Of a stretch of DNA of 7,417 nt, positions 1 through 6,451 are shown piece by piece. The position numbers and the translations under genes are program-made. How positions within the stretch are numbered: the first letter of the stretch is position 1; every line of letters starts with the position of its first letter. The DNA is from Deltaproteobacteria bacterium (GTDB taxonomy: Bacteria; Desulfobacterota; Syntrophia; Syntrophales; UBA2210): NCBI GenBank assembly GCA_011056825.1, contig DSBH01000017.1, forward strand, positions 1-7,417. The letters are read 5' to 3'. The notes beneath the pieces were generated by a model. That model was not told the origin of the DNA and did no database searches. It saw only the letters and a list, made by a program, of their open reading frames with translations.

Positions 1-651
1 GTCCATGACTGACCGGGCCGCTTCTCCGACCCAGAGATAGCCCTCGTGGGCGAGCATTGCGCCCTTTGGTGGACCGGTCGTTCCCGACGTGTAGATTATG
101 CCGGCGATGTCCTGGGGCTGCACCTGTTCGCAGAGCTGCCTGAAAAGTTCCGGGTTCTGGCGGTCCGTTTCCCTGCCCAGTTCAAGCAGCTTGTCGAAAC
201 TCATGAACATGGGGTCTTCGAAGTGTTTGAGTCCTTCCATGTCCCAGACGATGAGTTTTCGAAGCTTCGGCGTATTGTCCCGGAAAACGAGAGCCTTGTC
301 GAACTGCTCCTCGTCCTCGCAGATGTAGATGACGGAATCGGAGTGACCCACCACGTATTCGCATTCCGCCGCCGGGTTGGTGGTGTAGATTCCCACCCAG
401 GTGGCGCCGGCGCAGACGGCCCCGATCGCCGAGTAAAGCCACTCCGGCCTGTTTTCGCCGATAATCGCCACGCGTTCCTGGTATTTCACCCCCAGGGCAT
501 GCAGACCCAGGGCCACGTTTTTCACGTTTTCCAGGTACTCGGCCCAGGTGATATCGCGCCAGATGCCGAAATCCTTGTTTCTCATGGCGATACGGTCCGG
601 CTGTCTGTCAGCGATATTAAGCAACGCCTTGGGCAACGTATTTATTGCCAT
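1..651 (-). CDS. Long-chain-type acyl-CoA synthetase (AMP-binding), N-terminal part, runs off left edge
   Basis: This gene encodes an adenylate-forming ligase that would activate a carboxylic acid with ATP and then transfer it to coenzyme A. The 217 visible codons form an open frame from ATG at 651 to the window edge, about a third of the 600-650 residues usual for the family. The start is preceded by a purine-rich ribosome site (AAGGGGGAG). The phosphate-binding loop YTSGTTGPPKG is at residues 187-197. The early block RPEWLYSAIGAV and the stretch VGIYTTNPAAECEYVV resemble the FAA1/FadD15 group (COG1022) rather than acetyl-CoA synthetases. No signal peptide is seen, so the enzyme is probably cytoplasmic or peripheral to the membrane. 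It lies 67 bp after livF on the same strand with no terminator between, so it probably belongs to the transport operon. The substrate cannot be told: the pocket-forming part and the C-terminal domain lie outside the window. Confidence 0.9.
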   Translation of the reverse strand, partial: MAINTLPKALLNIADRQPDRIAMRNKDFGIWRDITWAEYLENVKNVALGLHALGVKYQERVAIIGENRPEWLYSAIGAVCAGATWVGIYTTNPAAECEYVVGHSDSVIYICEDEEQFDKALVFRDNTPKLRKLIVWDMEGLKHFEDPMFMSFDKLLELGRETDRQNPELFRQLCEQVQPQDIAGIIYTSGTTGPPKGAMLAHEGYLWVGEAARSVMD

Positions 652-718
652 TCTCTCCCCCTTCACTTCCCGGTCGAGACCGACGGAAACAGTTGTCAGA
701 AGCGGTTTCTTGTTCGGG

Positions 719-1501
719 TTACCTGAACCGGACTTTTCTCCTGTACCGCTTGTACCCTTTCACCGACTGCTCGGTGGCGATTCCCAGATAAAACTCCTTG
801 ATATCCTCGTCTTCCCGGAGCACTTCCGGCTTGTCGGCCCTGACGATTTTGCCGTTTTCAAGAAGATAGGCAAAATGCGAATATTTGAGAGCCATGTTGA
901 CGTTCTGTTCAACCAGCAGGATGGTAACACCGTCTTTTTCGTTAATATTTTTCACGATAGTAAATATTTCCTGCGTCAGAATAGGCGAAAGGCCCAGCGA
1001 CGGTTCGTCAAGCATGAGCAGCTTGGGACGGCTCATGAGCGCCCGCCCGATGGCGAGCATCTGCTGTTCTCCACCGCTCATCAATCCCGCCTGCTGGTTC
1101 TTGCGGCTCTTGAGTATTGGAAAATGATAAAACACGTTTTCCAGGTCGCTCTTCACCCCCGCTTTGTCCCGCCTGGTGTAGGCGCCGATGGTAATGTTTT
1201 CCAGAACAGTGAGTTCGGGAAATACTTCCCGTCCTTCCGGCACATAGCCGATCCCCATTTTAACAATCTCGTCGGTGTCCTTGCGGTCGATGCGCTCGCC
1301 GAGGAACTCGATGGTCCCCTTTTCAGGCTGCTCCTCTTTCAAATCGTAAAAAAGCCGCATGATTGTCTTCAGCGTCGTCGTCTTGCCCGCCCCGTTCGAT
1401 CCCAGCAGGGCCACCACGTCGCCCTGGGTGATCGTGAAGGAAATACCATGCAGTGCCCGAATAAGATCGTACCAGGTTTCGATGTTGTTCACCTTGAGCA
1501 T
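719..1501 (-). CDS. livF: LivF, Liv-type ABC transporter ATP-binding protein
   Basis: This is one of the two cytoplasmic ATPases powering the transporter. The 260-residue protein has Walker A GSNGAGKTT at 34-42, the LivF-typical block YVPEGREVFPELTV at 86-99, signature MSGGEQQ at 141-147, and Walker B LLMLDEP at 161-167 with catalytic Glu166. The switch position reads VEQN (Gln199) where many ABC ATPases have His; this is usual for LivF and not a defect. The protein is longer than the roughly 237 residues of E. coli LivF. Part of the excess is a charged segment after the Walker A helix (about 51-62), part a basic tail (about 247-260, ending KRYRRKVRFR). The ATG shares its A with the TGA of livG (TGATG), and GGAGGG lies just upstream inside livG, so the two ATPases are probably translationally coupled. 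The assignment to LivF rather than LivG rests on the VPEGR and VEQN motifs. Confidence 0.95.
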   Translation of the reverse strand: MLKVNNIETWYDLIRALHGISFTITQGDVVALLGSNGAGKTTTLKTIMRLFYDLKEEQPEKGTIEFLGERIDRKDTDEIVKMGIGYVPEGREVFPELTVLENITIGAYTRRDKAGVKSDLENVFYHFPILKSRKNQQAGLMSGGEQQMLAIGRALMSRPKLLMLDEPSLGLSPILTQEIFTIVKNINEKDGVTILLVEQNVNMALKYSHFAYLLENGKIVRADKPEVLREDEDIKEFYLGIATEQSVKGYKRYRRKVRFR

Positions 1502-2280
1502 CAGCTGATTCCCTCCTCCCCGAGATAGGCCTTCACGACTTCGGGATGTTTCTGTACCTCCGCCGGTGTCCCCAGGGTGATTTTCTCCCCCTGGTTCATG
1601 GCGAACACGTGATCGGAAATTCCCATGATCATGTTCATGTCGTGCTCGATCAGCAGAATCGTCACGCCGTAATCTTCCCGAATATCCCCGATCCAGATGG
1701 TAAGATCGTCCTTCTCTTCGGTGTTCATGCCGGCGGACGGTTCATCCATGAGCATGACCTTCGGTTCCAGGGCCAGGGCGCGTCCCACCTCGACAAGTTT
1801 CCGCTTGCCGTAGGCAAGACTGCCCACGAACTGGTCCCGCACCGACTGCAGCTCGAGAAAATCGATGATCCGCTCGACCCTTTCCCGGTGTTTCACTTCT
1901 TCCCGGGCTGCAGGGGAACGCTTGCCGAACATGAAGGCGCCGCCGAATATCCCCGTTTTCATGTGAATATGCCGACCCAGCATGAGATTATCCATAACTG
2001 TGGCGTTGGCGAAGAGTTCTATGTTCTGAAAAGTGCGGGCGATGCCCTTTCTGGCGACACGATCGGGGCTCTTCCCCACCAGATTCTCGCCTTCCATGAG
2101 AATCGCCCCGGCGTCGGGATGGTAAATGCCGCTGATCAGGTTGAAAATGGTCGTTTTCCCCGACCCGTTCGGCCCGATGATGGAGAAGATTTCGTTCTTC
2201 TCAACGTTGAAGCTGATGTTATTCACCGCCTTCAAGCCGCCGAAGCTGATGCTCAGGTTCTTGATACTGAAATAGGCCAT
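1501..2280 (-). CDS. livG: LivG, Liv-type ABC transporter ATP-binding protein
   Basis: This is the second cytoplasmic ATPase of the transporter, pairing with LivF under the LivH/LivM channel. The protein has 259 residues, close to the E. coli length. Walker A GPNGSGKTT is at 36-44, the Q-loop ARTFQN at 81-86, the signature LAYGK at 155-159 (the LivG form of LSGGQ), Walker B VMLMDEP at 175-181 with Glu180, and the switch histidine His213 in IEHD. All key residues are present. The segment at about 103-133 is the long helical-domain insertion that distinguishes LivG from LivF. The start is ATG at 2280 with GAAGGA upstream at a rather wide spacing of 10 bases, so initiation may be only moderate. 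A 173-bp gap rich in inverted repeats separates it from livK upstream, while it overlaps livF downstream by one base. Confidence 0.95.
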   Translation of the reverse strand: MAYFSIKNLSISFGGLKAVNNISFNVEKNEIFSIIGPNGSGKTTIFNLISGIYHPDAGAILMEGENLVGKSPDRVARKGIARTFQNIELFANATVMDNLMLGRHIHMKTGIFGGAFMFGKRSPAAREEVKHRERVERIIDFLELQSVRDQFVGSLAYGKRKLVEVGRALALEPKVMLMDEPSAGMNTEEKDDLTIWIGDIREDYGVTILLIEHDMNMIMGISDHVFAMNQGEKITLGTPAEVQKHPEVVKAYLGEEGIS

Positions 2281-2453
2281 GAAATTCCAGTCCTTCTCTC
2301 TTGAATGCGCTTTTTACCTGTTTTACCAGGTTTCAAAACCTCCGGGACAGTCATCCGTCCGGGAGCGTCCCGCCTGCGCGGCGCCGGGAAATCCCGGCCC
2401 GCCGTTACCGGAAAGCGGTAACGGCGAACCCGGGCCCGTTCTTCTCCCAGTCC
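2281..2453 (-). promoter_or_regulatory. livK-livG intergenic region with clustered inverted repeats
   Basis: This is the longest gap inside the operon and holds several GC-rich dyads in a row. The strongest is a perfect 11-bp stem with a 5-base loop (2400-2410 with 2416-2426). Next to it are a 6-bp stem with a 4-base loop (2383-2388 with 2393-2398) and a wider 6-bp dyad (2343-2348 with 2367-2372). Close to livG two overlapping 5-bp stems (2328-2332/2337-2341 and 2316-2320/2327-2331) exclude each other. None is followed by a T-run in the direction of transcription, so they do not read as an intrinsic terminator. By analogy with binding-protein operons such as malEFG, I infer a role in stabilising the upstream livK message or blocking 3' decay, so that more binding protein than ATPase is made. 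No convincing promoter for livG was seen. Confidence 0.5.
2400..2426 (-). repeat. Perfect 11-bp inverted repeat (hairpin) downstream of livK
   Basis: Arms CGCCGTTACCG and CGGTAACGGCG flank the loop GAAAG (plus-strand reading). There is no mismatch over 11 bp. It begins 28 bases beyond the livK stop in the direction of transcription. As RNA it would be a very stable stem-loop, but A/G-rich or GC-rich sequence follows rather than a U-run, so factor-independent termination is unlikely. Confidence 0.7.
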
Positions 2454-3644
2454 TCACGGACGGGTCAGGTCGTTTTCTATCCAGTCCTGAACAACGATTG
2501 TTTCCGCATTAGGACCGCATTGCCAGACCTGGAGCTTCCGGGGAGGCATGTGGCTGTCTTCCGTCCAGGTCAGTACCGGCCCCACACCCTGCCGATTCGT
2601 GACGGAATTGAGCGCGTCCCGTACCGCTTCCCTGCTCAGGTTCGGCCCCACTTCCTCCAGTGCCCACACAAGCGGTTCCGCGACAACCACACCGGCAAGG
2701 TAGAAAATGCCCCACCGCTCATCCGGCGCCAGCCTGGCCGCCGCATCGCGGTACTTGTTCATGAGAGGCGTGTCCGCGTCAATGGGAGGGGTAAAGGCCG
2801 CCGTCATGACGCCTTCCTTGGCCCAGAGACCGTCGGTAATATGGCTCATCATGGCAAAATCACAGAGATTATAGGAGTGTAGCCACTGTGGTGTAAAACC
2901 GAGGGAAACAGCGGTGCGCAACGCTATTGCGGCCTGGGTGGGCGCCATGATGCCGATCACCGCTTCAGCTCCAGTCGCCTGTAAACGTGAGACCTGCGAC
3001 GAAAGGTCGCGCTCTGTGGGCTCGACAGGAATGGCATCCAGCAGTTCCAGGTTGTTTTTCTTGAGCACCGCGTCAACGCCGGCCTTCGCGTCTGCGCCCC
3101 AGTCATCATTCTGATACAGGTAGGCAATCTTTTTGAATCCCATGTTTTCGACGGCGTGTTTGGTCAGGATCGCGCCCTCGTCAAAATAGTCCGGCCACAT
3201 CTGCCACAGCCAGGGATTGTTCTGAAAGTCGCGGGCCCCCGTACAGACGCCAATCCAGATGATCTTATTCTGCCGCAGATACTTCTGGACGGCAAGACCG
3301 CAGGCTGTTCCCACGCCACCCACGAAGGCGAACACGTCCTGCCGGTCGACCAGGTCTCTCACACCGGCCATGGTCTGAGAGGGATTGTACTGATCATCTC
3401 TGATGAAGTACTTTATTCGGCGACCGTGAATGCCGCCTTCTTCATTAACCAGGTCGAACAGCAGTTTACTGCCGCGGGCCACGGAGCCCCAAGCGGCGGC
3501 GGGACCGGACTGTGGTCCCCACTGGCCGACACGTATTTCCTTGTCGTCAAATCCGCGTTGCTTCTGGGCCGCACCGTCGACGGTGCTGAATACCAGGACC
3601 AAGAGTGGAACGAGCAGAACCATCAATACTTTTTTCACGTTCAT
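2454..3644 (-). CDS. livK: LivK-type periplasmic substrate-binding protein
   Basis: This protein binds the transported ligand in the periplasm and delivers it to LivH/LivM. It has 396 residues with a Sec signal peptide: lysines at 4-5, a hydrophobic core at about 6-19, and likely cleavage near TVDGAA (21-26). There is no lipobox cysteine, so it should be soluble. The mature part is a type I periplasmic-binding fold (Peripla_BP_6 group). The strand IRVGQWGPQSGPAAAWG at 37-53 is the usual ligand-loop start, followed by GGIHGRRIKYFIRDD at 70-84, a GGVGTA turn at 109-114, and YLYQNDDWGADAK at 175-187 in the second lobe. An in-frame ATG lies 31 codons upstream at 3737, but it has no ribosome site and would put an Arg-rich stretch before the signal peptide, so ATG 3644 is chosen. 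Branched-chain amino acids are the family default. Aromatic or other carboxylic acids are possible given the ligase gene in the operon. Confidence 0.92.
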   Translation of the reverse strand: MNVKKVLMVLLVPLLVLVFSTVDGAAQKQRGFDDKEIRVGQWGPQSGPAAAWGSVARGSKLLFDLVNEEGGIHGRRIKYFIRDDQYNPSQTMAGVRDLVDRQDVFAFVGGVGTACGLAVQKYLRQNKIIWIGVCTGARDFQNNPWLWQMWPDYFDEGAILTKHAVENMGFKKIAYLYQNDDWGADAKAGVDAVLKKNNLELLDAIPVEPTERDLSSQVSRLQATGAEAVIGIMAPTQAAIALRTAVSLGFTPQWLHSYNLCDFAMMSHITDGLWAKEGVMTAAFTPPIDADTPLMNKYRDAAARLAPDERWGIFYLAGVVVAEPLVWALEEVGPNLSREAVRDALNSVTNRQGVGPVLTWTEDSHMPPRKLQVWQCGPNAETIVVQDWIENDLTRP

Positions 3645-3650
3645 GACATT

Positions 3651-3655
3651 CCTCC
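3651..3655 (-). promoter_or_regulatory. Ribosome binding site fixing the livK start
   Basis: A full GGAGG within AAAAAGGAGG lies 6 bases before the ATG at 3644. It is the strongest ribosome site in the operon, together with that of livH. It decides against the longer in-frame start at 3737, and it fits high expression of a binding protein. Confidence 0.85.
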
Positions 3656-3740
3656 TTTTTCGGTTGCAGTCTCCTTCGGCACGGCGCCCCCGCCCCGGAG
3701 AAACACGTCGTGACAAACCATTTTCCACGCGATGCATCAG

Positions 3741-4196
3741 CTAACTCTTGTACCATGTACCGTTTTCTTTTAAAAAAACCAGGCCCATGTTAATCGTCGA
3801 ACGTTGATTCGACGGTATGTGCAACATCACCATATCTACTTCAACCTGGGCGAACTTTTCGACGCAGGGCCATTTCGCCCGGTTGTCGTTGTCGTGAATA
3901 TAAGTGATTCTTACAATGGTATAGTCGACGATGCGGTCCTGCGCTGATCGCGCCGCGGCGGCGTAGTCCTCGTAAGTGTGCTTCCGGACATATGAAGAGG
4001 ACGGAGCCAGGCGGGCATACACCGATCCGTAGTCCCTGTTTACCTCCGCATCGAGAAAGCTCCGTGCCGCCCGCAGAACAGCCGTTGTTTCCTGATCTTC
4101 CGCGGCTGATGCCGGGCACCAGGCGACAAGGACAAGCAGGACAGCCGCCGGGAGCAATCGCCCGCATCTTCTCATTGTTGCGCTCACAGCCCGCAT
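3741..4196 (-). CDS. Small secreted protein of unknown function, NTF2-like appearance
   Basis: I do not recognise a named family for this 151-residue protein. It starts with a Sec signal peptide: arginines at 9-13, a hydrophobic core at about 14-26, and ASAA at 29-32 as the likely cleavage site. Cys27 is preceded by Trp, so it is not a proper lipobox. The mature part of about 119 residues has two helices (about 37-52 and 73-88), then alternating strand-like segments (YTIVRITYIHDND, KFAQVEVDMVML, TINMGLVFLKENGTWYKS). That order, ending in a strand with a terminal Trp-Tyr-Lys, resembles the NTF2/SnoaL or DUF4878 type of fold; this is inference from pattern. One cysteine remains after cleavage (Cys111). 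The ATG lies 4 bases beyond the livH stop, with AAGGTG 7 bases upstream inside livH, so it is probably coupled to livH. A later start at Met8 (4175) is possible. Its place between permease and binding protein suggests an accessory periplasmic role. Confidence 0.8.
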   Translation of the reverse strand: MRAVSATMRRCGRLLPAAVLLVLVAWCPASAAEDQETTAVLRAARSFLDAEVNRDYGSVYARLAPSSSYVRKHTYEDYAAAARSAQDRIVDYTIVRITYIHDNDNRAKWPCVEKFAQVEVDMVMLHIPSNQRSTINMGLVFLKENGTWYKS

Positions 4197-4200
4197 GACA

Positions 4201-5076
4201 TTACACCTTCTTTACATAATGCTTCGCGAACAGTCCGCTCGGCCGGACGCAAAGAACCAGGACGATGACGACAAAAGCCGTGATCGGCTTCCATGCCGGC
4301 ATGGCGTATCCGAAAAAATTCTCGATCAGGCCCATGATGCCGCCGCCGAGAAGAACGCCGGGCACGCTCATGAGCCCGCCCAGCACTGCCGCCGCGAAGG
4401 CGCGGAGAAACGGCTCCATCATGAATTCCGGATCGAGAATGGTCCTCGACGAAATGAGCATGGCCGCCGTGACGCCGATAACCGAACTGAAGGCCCAGGA
4501 GAAGGCGAAGATCCGATCGGTTTTGATGCCCACGATTTTGGCGGCATGCTTATTCTGCTGCGTCGCCCGCATGGCCGTTCCCAGTTTTGTATACTTGAAA
4601 AAGAAAAAAAGCAGCGTGACGATGACGGCGGCAATGACGAACACCGCGACGGCCCACTGGCTTATGAACACGCCCGGCAGAGGTTCGTAGATGACCTGGT
4701 ACGAGAAGGGTATGGTGAACGCCTGCTGGTCGGCCGTCCATTTCCAGCATACCAGCCCCCCGAACAAGAGCTGGACTCCGATGGTTATAACGATGAGCCC
4801 CAGAAGCGTTGGGTTCTTAGCGGGACGCAGAAAGAAAAATTCGACGAACATGCCGAGCAGGGCGGCGAAGACCAGCGCAAAGAAAAAGGCAAGCCAGAAG
4901 GGATGGCCGTAAAAGGTGATCATGTGAAAGGCGATGTACGTGGAAAACACGGCCATGGTTCCCGCGGCAAAGTTTATCACCTCCGATGTCCTGTAAATAA
5001 TGACGACCGCCAGCCCGAAAAGACCGTAACAGGCGCCCATGGCCAAACCCTCGATCAACAACTGTCCGAACGGCAT
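4201..5076 (-). CDS. livH: LivH, Liv-type ABC transporter permease
   Basis: This is one of the two inner-membrane channel subunits, partner of LivM. The 291-residue protein is very hydrophobic, with about eight membrane segments, among them about 11-28, 61-80, 91-110, 139-160, 190-209 and 264-276. The cytoplasmic coupling loop that contacts the ATPase is recognisable: LGTAMRATQQNKHAAKIVGI at 165-184 is the LivH version of the EAA loop. Other family blocks are SEVINFAAG at 31-39, FAAAVLGGLMSVPGVLLGG at 227-245 and RPSGLFA at 278-284. ATG 5076 is well supported by AAGGAGGAG ending 3 bases before it. A 113-bp gap separates it from livM; it contains a 34-codon overlapping reading frame I judge non-coding and no clear promoter or terminator. 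Confidence 0.95.
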   Translation of the reverse strand: MPFGQLLIEGLAMGACYGLFGLAVVIIYRTSEVINFAAGTMAVFSTYIAFHMITFYGHPFWLAFFFALVFAALLGMFVEFFFLRPAKNPTLLGLIVITIGVQLLFGGLVCWKWTADQQAFTIPFSYQVIYEPLPGVFISQWAVAVFVIAAVIVTLLFFFFKYTKLGTAMRATQQNKHAAKIVGIKTDRIFAFSWAFSSVIGVTAAMLISSRTILDPEFMMEPFLRAFAAAVLGGLMSVPGVLLGGGIMGLIENFFGYAMPAWKPITAFVVIVLVLCVRPSGLFAKHYVKKV

Positions 5077-5189
5077 AACTCCTCCTTGCGATAGTCGGCT
5101 TCTCCTGCCCGGTAATCTTCCGAAGCGACCGGTCTTTCGTTATCCGGAAAGCTTAACATGGGCGCAATCTTCCGCCGCAGGCCGTCCCG

Positions 5190-6260
5190 TCAGAACGGCC
5201 ATGTCTTCCAGTACTTCTTGACGCGAATCCAGGCCCCGAATATGCCGAGGGGTTCGAATATGATGATGCCTATCATCACCAGTCCCAGTCCGATCATGCT
5301 GAAATTATCCATGCCCGTCACCGTGAGCCACTGTTCGGACACCGCCACCATCAGGTCTCCCACGACGGGAATCTCGTCCACGTTTTTGAACAGGTCATAC
5401 ATGAGATAGGTAATGAGTACGGCGCCCGTTATGGATCCCATGACCGAACCCAGCCCTCCTACAACCACCATGACGAGGAAAATGATCGAAAGAATCAGGT
5501 GAAAGGTAAAGGGATCGAAAAATCCCAGCACGAAAGCGAAAAGTCCGCCGGCGACGCCCGCGTAAAAGGCGCTTACCGCGAAAGCGAGGGTTTTATAAAT
5601 TGTCAGGTTGATGCCGATTACTTCCGCGGCGATATCACTGTCCCGGATTGCCACGAAGGCGCGTCCCGCCTTTGTCTTCAGGATATTGACGGCGAACAGG
5701 GTCATGAGAATGGTAATACTCAGTATCAGGTAATATTTGCCTTTCTCCGAACATATTTCCCAATCCAGGCCGAGTTGCGGTATCCCGATGTTAAGCGCCG
5801 GCGCCATGAGGCCCTGCCGACCGCCGAAAAGCTCCACATGACCGATAATATGCATAATCGCCAGGCCGAAGGCGAGGGTGGCAATTGCCAGGTAGGGACC
5901 TTCCAGTCGAAGAGCCGGAAGCCCCAGTATGAAACCGAAAAAAGCGGAGATAAACGCCGCGATGATCAGTGCCGCAAAAAAGGGAATCGAGAGCTCGGTC
6001 ATGAGCAGCACGGTCGCATAGGCCCCGATGGCGAAAAAACCCGCGTGGCCCAGGGCGATCTGCCCGGTTGATCCGACCAGGATGTTCAGCCCCACGGCAA
6101 CAATGACATGCACCATAATGAGGTTGAACAGGTAGGCATGATAATTTGACAAAATGAGGGGCGCCGCGAAGAGGGCGACCAGCAGAACTACCGTCCAGAA
6201 CAGGATCGTTCCGCTGCTGAAGAGTTCAATATCCTCGTAATAATCGCGTTTCATGTCCAT
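5190..6260 (-). CDS. livM: LivM, Liv-type ABC transporter permease
   Basis: This is the second inner-membrane channel subunit and the first gene of the operon. From ATG 6260 it has 356 residues and many membrane segments (about 17-37, 45-62, 95-115, 177-193, 224-246, 256-280, 321-337). Family blocks are GLNILVGSTGQIALGHAGFF at 57-76, GPYLAIATLAFG at 121-132, the coupling loop AGRAFVAIRDSDIAAEVIGI at 198-217, VVGGLGSVMGSITGA at 266-280 and FEPLGIFG at 335-342. A GTG at 6269 would add three residues, but it sits inside the GAGGTG that is the best ribosome site; this site lies 6 bases before ATG 6260, which I therefore prefer. ATG 6254 is a weaker alternative. Having the permeases first, ahead of the binding protein and the ATPases, differs from the binding-protein-first order of E. 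coli. Confidence 0.95.
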   Translation of the reverse strand: MDMKRDYYEDIELFSSGTILFWTVVLLVALFAAPLILSNYHAYLFNLIMVHVIVAVGLNILVGSTGQIALGHAGFFAIGAYATVLLMTELSIPFFAALIIAAFISAFFGFILGLPALRLEGPYLAIATLAFGLAIMHIIGHVELFGGRQGLMAPALNIGIPQLGLDWEICSEKGKYYLILSITILMTLFAVNILKTKAGRAFVAIRDSDIAAEVIGINLTIYKTLAFAVSAFYAGVAGGLFAFVLGFFDPFTFHLILSIIFLVMVVVGGLGSVMGSITGAVLITYLMYDLFKNVDEIPVVGDLMVAVSEQWLTVTGMDNFSMIGLGLVMIGIIIFEPLGIFGAWIRVKKYWKTWPF

Positions 6261-6266
6261 AGGCCG

Positions 6267-6272
6267 CACCTC
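6267..6272 (-). promoter_or_regulatory. Ribosome binding site deciding the livM start
   Basis: GAGGTG with 6 bases to ATG 6260 (first residues MDMKRDYYED). It overlaps the alternative GTG start at 6269, which would then lack a site of its own. Confidence 0.6.
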
Positions 6273-6319
6273 GCACGCGTCGGAAATGTGGGTTGTAAGT
6301 GATAAAACTCAGGTAACGA

Positions 6320-6333
6320 CCCCCTCGAGGGGG
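6320..6333. promoter_or_regulatory. Perfect 14-bp palindrome upstream of livM (candidate operator)
   Basis: The sequence CCCCCTCGAGGGGG reads the same on both strands and lies 60-73 bases before the livM ATG. On the minus strand it sits between TTGATT (6339-6334) and TTACCT (6316-6311). These are 17 bases apart, the ideal promoter spacing, but TTACCT is a poor -10. It could be a repressor operator, or, if transcription starts further upstream, a 5-bp GC stem with loop UCGA in the leader RNA. No regulator gene is present in the window to pair with it. Confidence 0.4.
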
Positions 6334-6417
6334 AATCAAGTTGCCTGTGAAAGAACGTATATAACAAGCGGTCCCGCCGGAAGGTCGGCGGATGTCCGCA
6401 CCCCGGACCGGGTCACT

Positions 6418-6451
6418 GTATAAAAAGGGACCTGTTCTCAGCCCCTGTCAA
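6418..6451 (-). promoter_or_regulatory. Possible sigma-70-type promoter of the liv operon
   Basis: A perfect -35 box TTGACA (6451-6446) is followed downstream on the minus strand by CTTTTTATAC (6427-6418). The spacing is off: 19 bases to TTTTTA and 21-22 to TTTATA or TTATAC, against an ideal 17. If used, it would give a leader of about 150 bases before livM that includes the palindrome. Weak call. Confidence 0.25.

Noticed and set aside
46..726. Long plus-strand frames opposite the ligase and livF genes (also 548-1528, 1546-2304, 2301-2882)
   Set aside because: They are mirror frames of clearly recognisable minus-strand genes, with no domain and no ribosome site.
2400..2426. Reading the 11-bp hairpin as a rho-independent terminator of livK
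   Set aside because: No T-run follows in the minus-strand direction, and the operon continues on the same strand with livG.
3645..3737. In-frame N-terminal extension of livK from ATG 3737
   Set aside because: There is no ribosome site at 3737, the extra 31 residues are Arg-rich and would precede the signal peptide, and a perfect GGAGG sits before ATG 3644.
4116..4196. Lipoprotein signal at Cys27 of the small secreted protein
   Set aside because: Trp directly before the cysteine is not allowed in a lipobox, and an ordinary ASAA cleavage site follows.
5055..5159. 34-codon minus-strand reading frame in the livM-livH gap that overlaps the livH start
   Set aside because: It has only a weak, distant ribosome site and an unremarkable composition. 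It could couple to livH translation, but nothing beyond its presence supports it.
5180..5200. 6-bp inverted repeat GGCCGT/ACGGCC around the livM stop codon
   Set aside because: Short stem, 9-base loop and no T-run; likely chance in GC-rich DNA.
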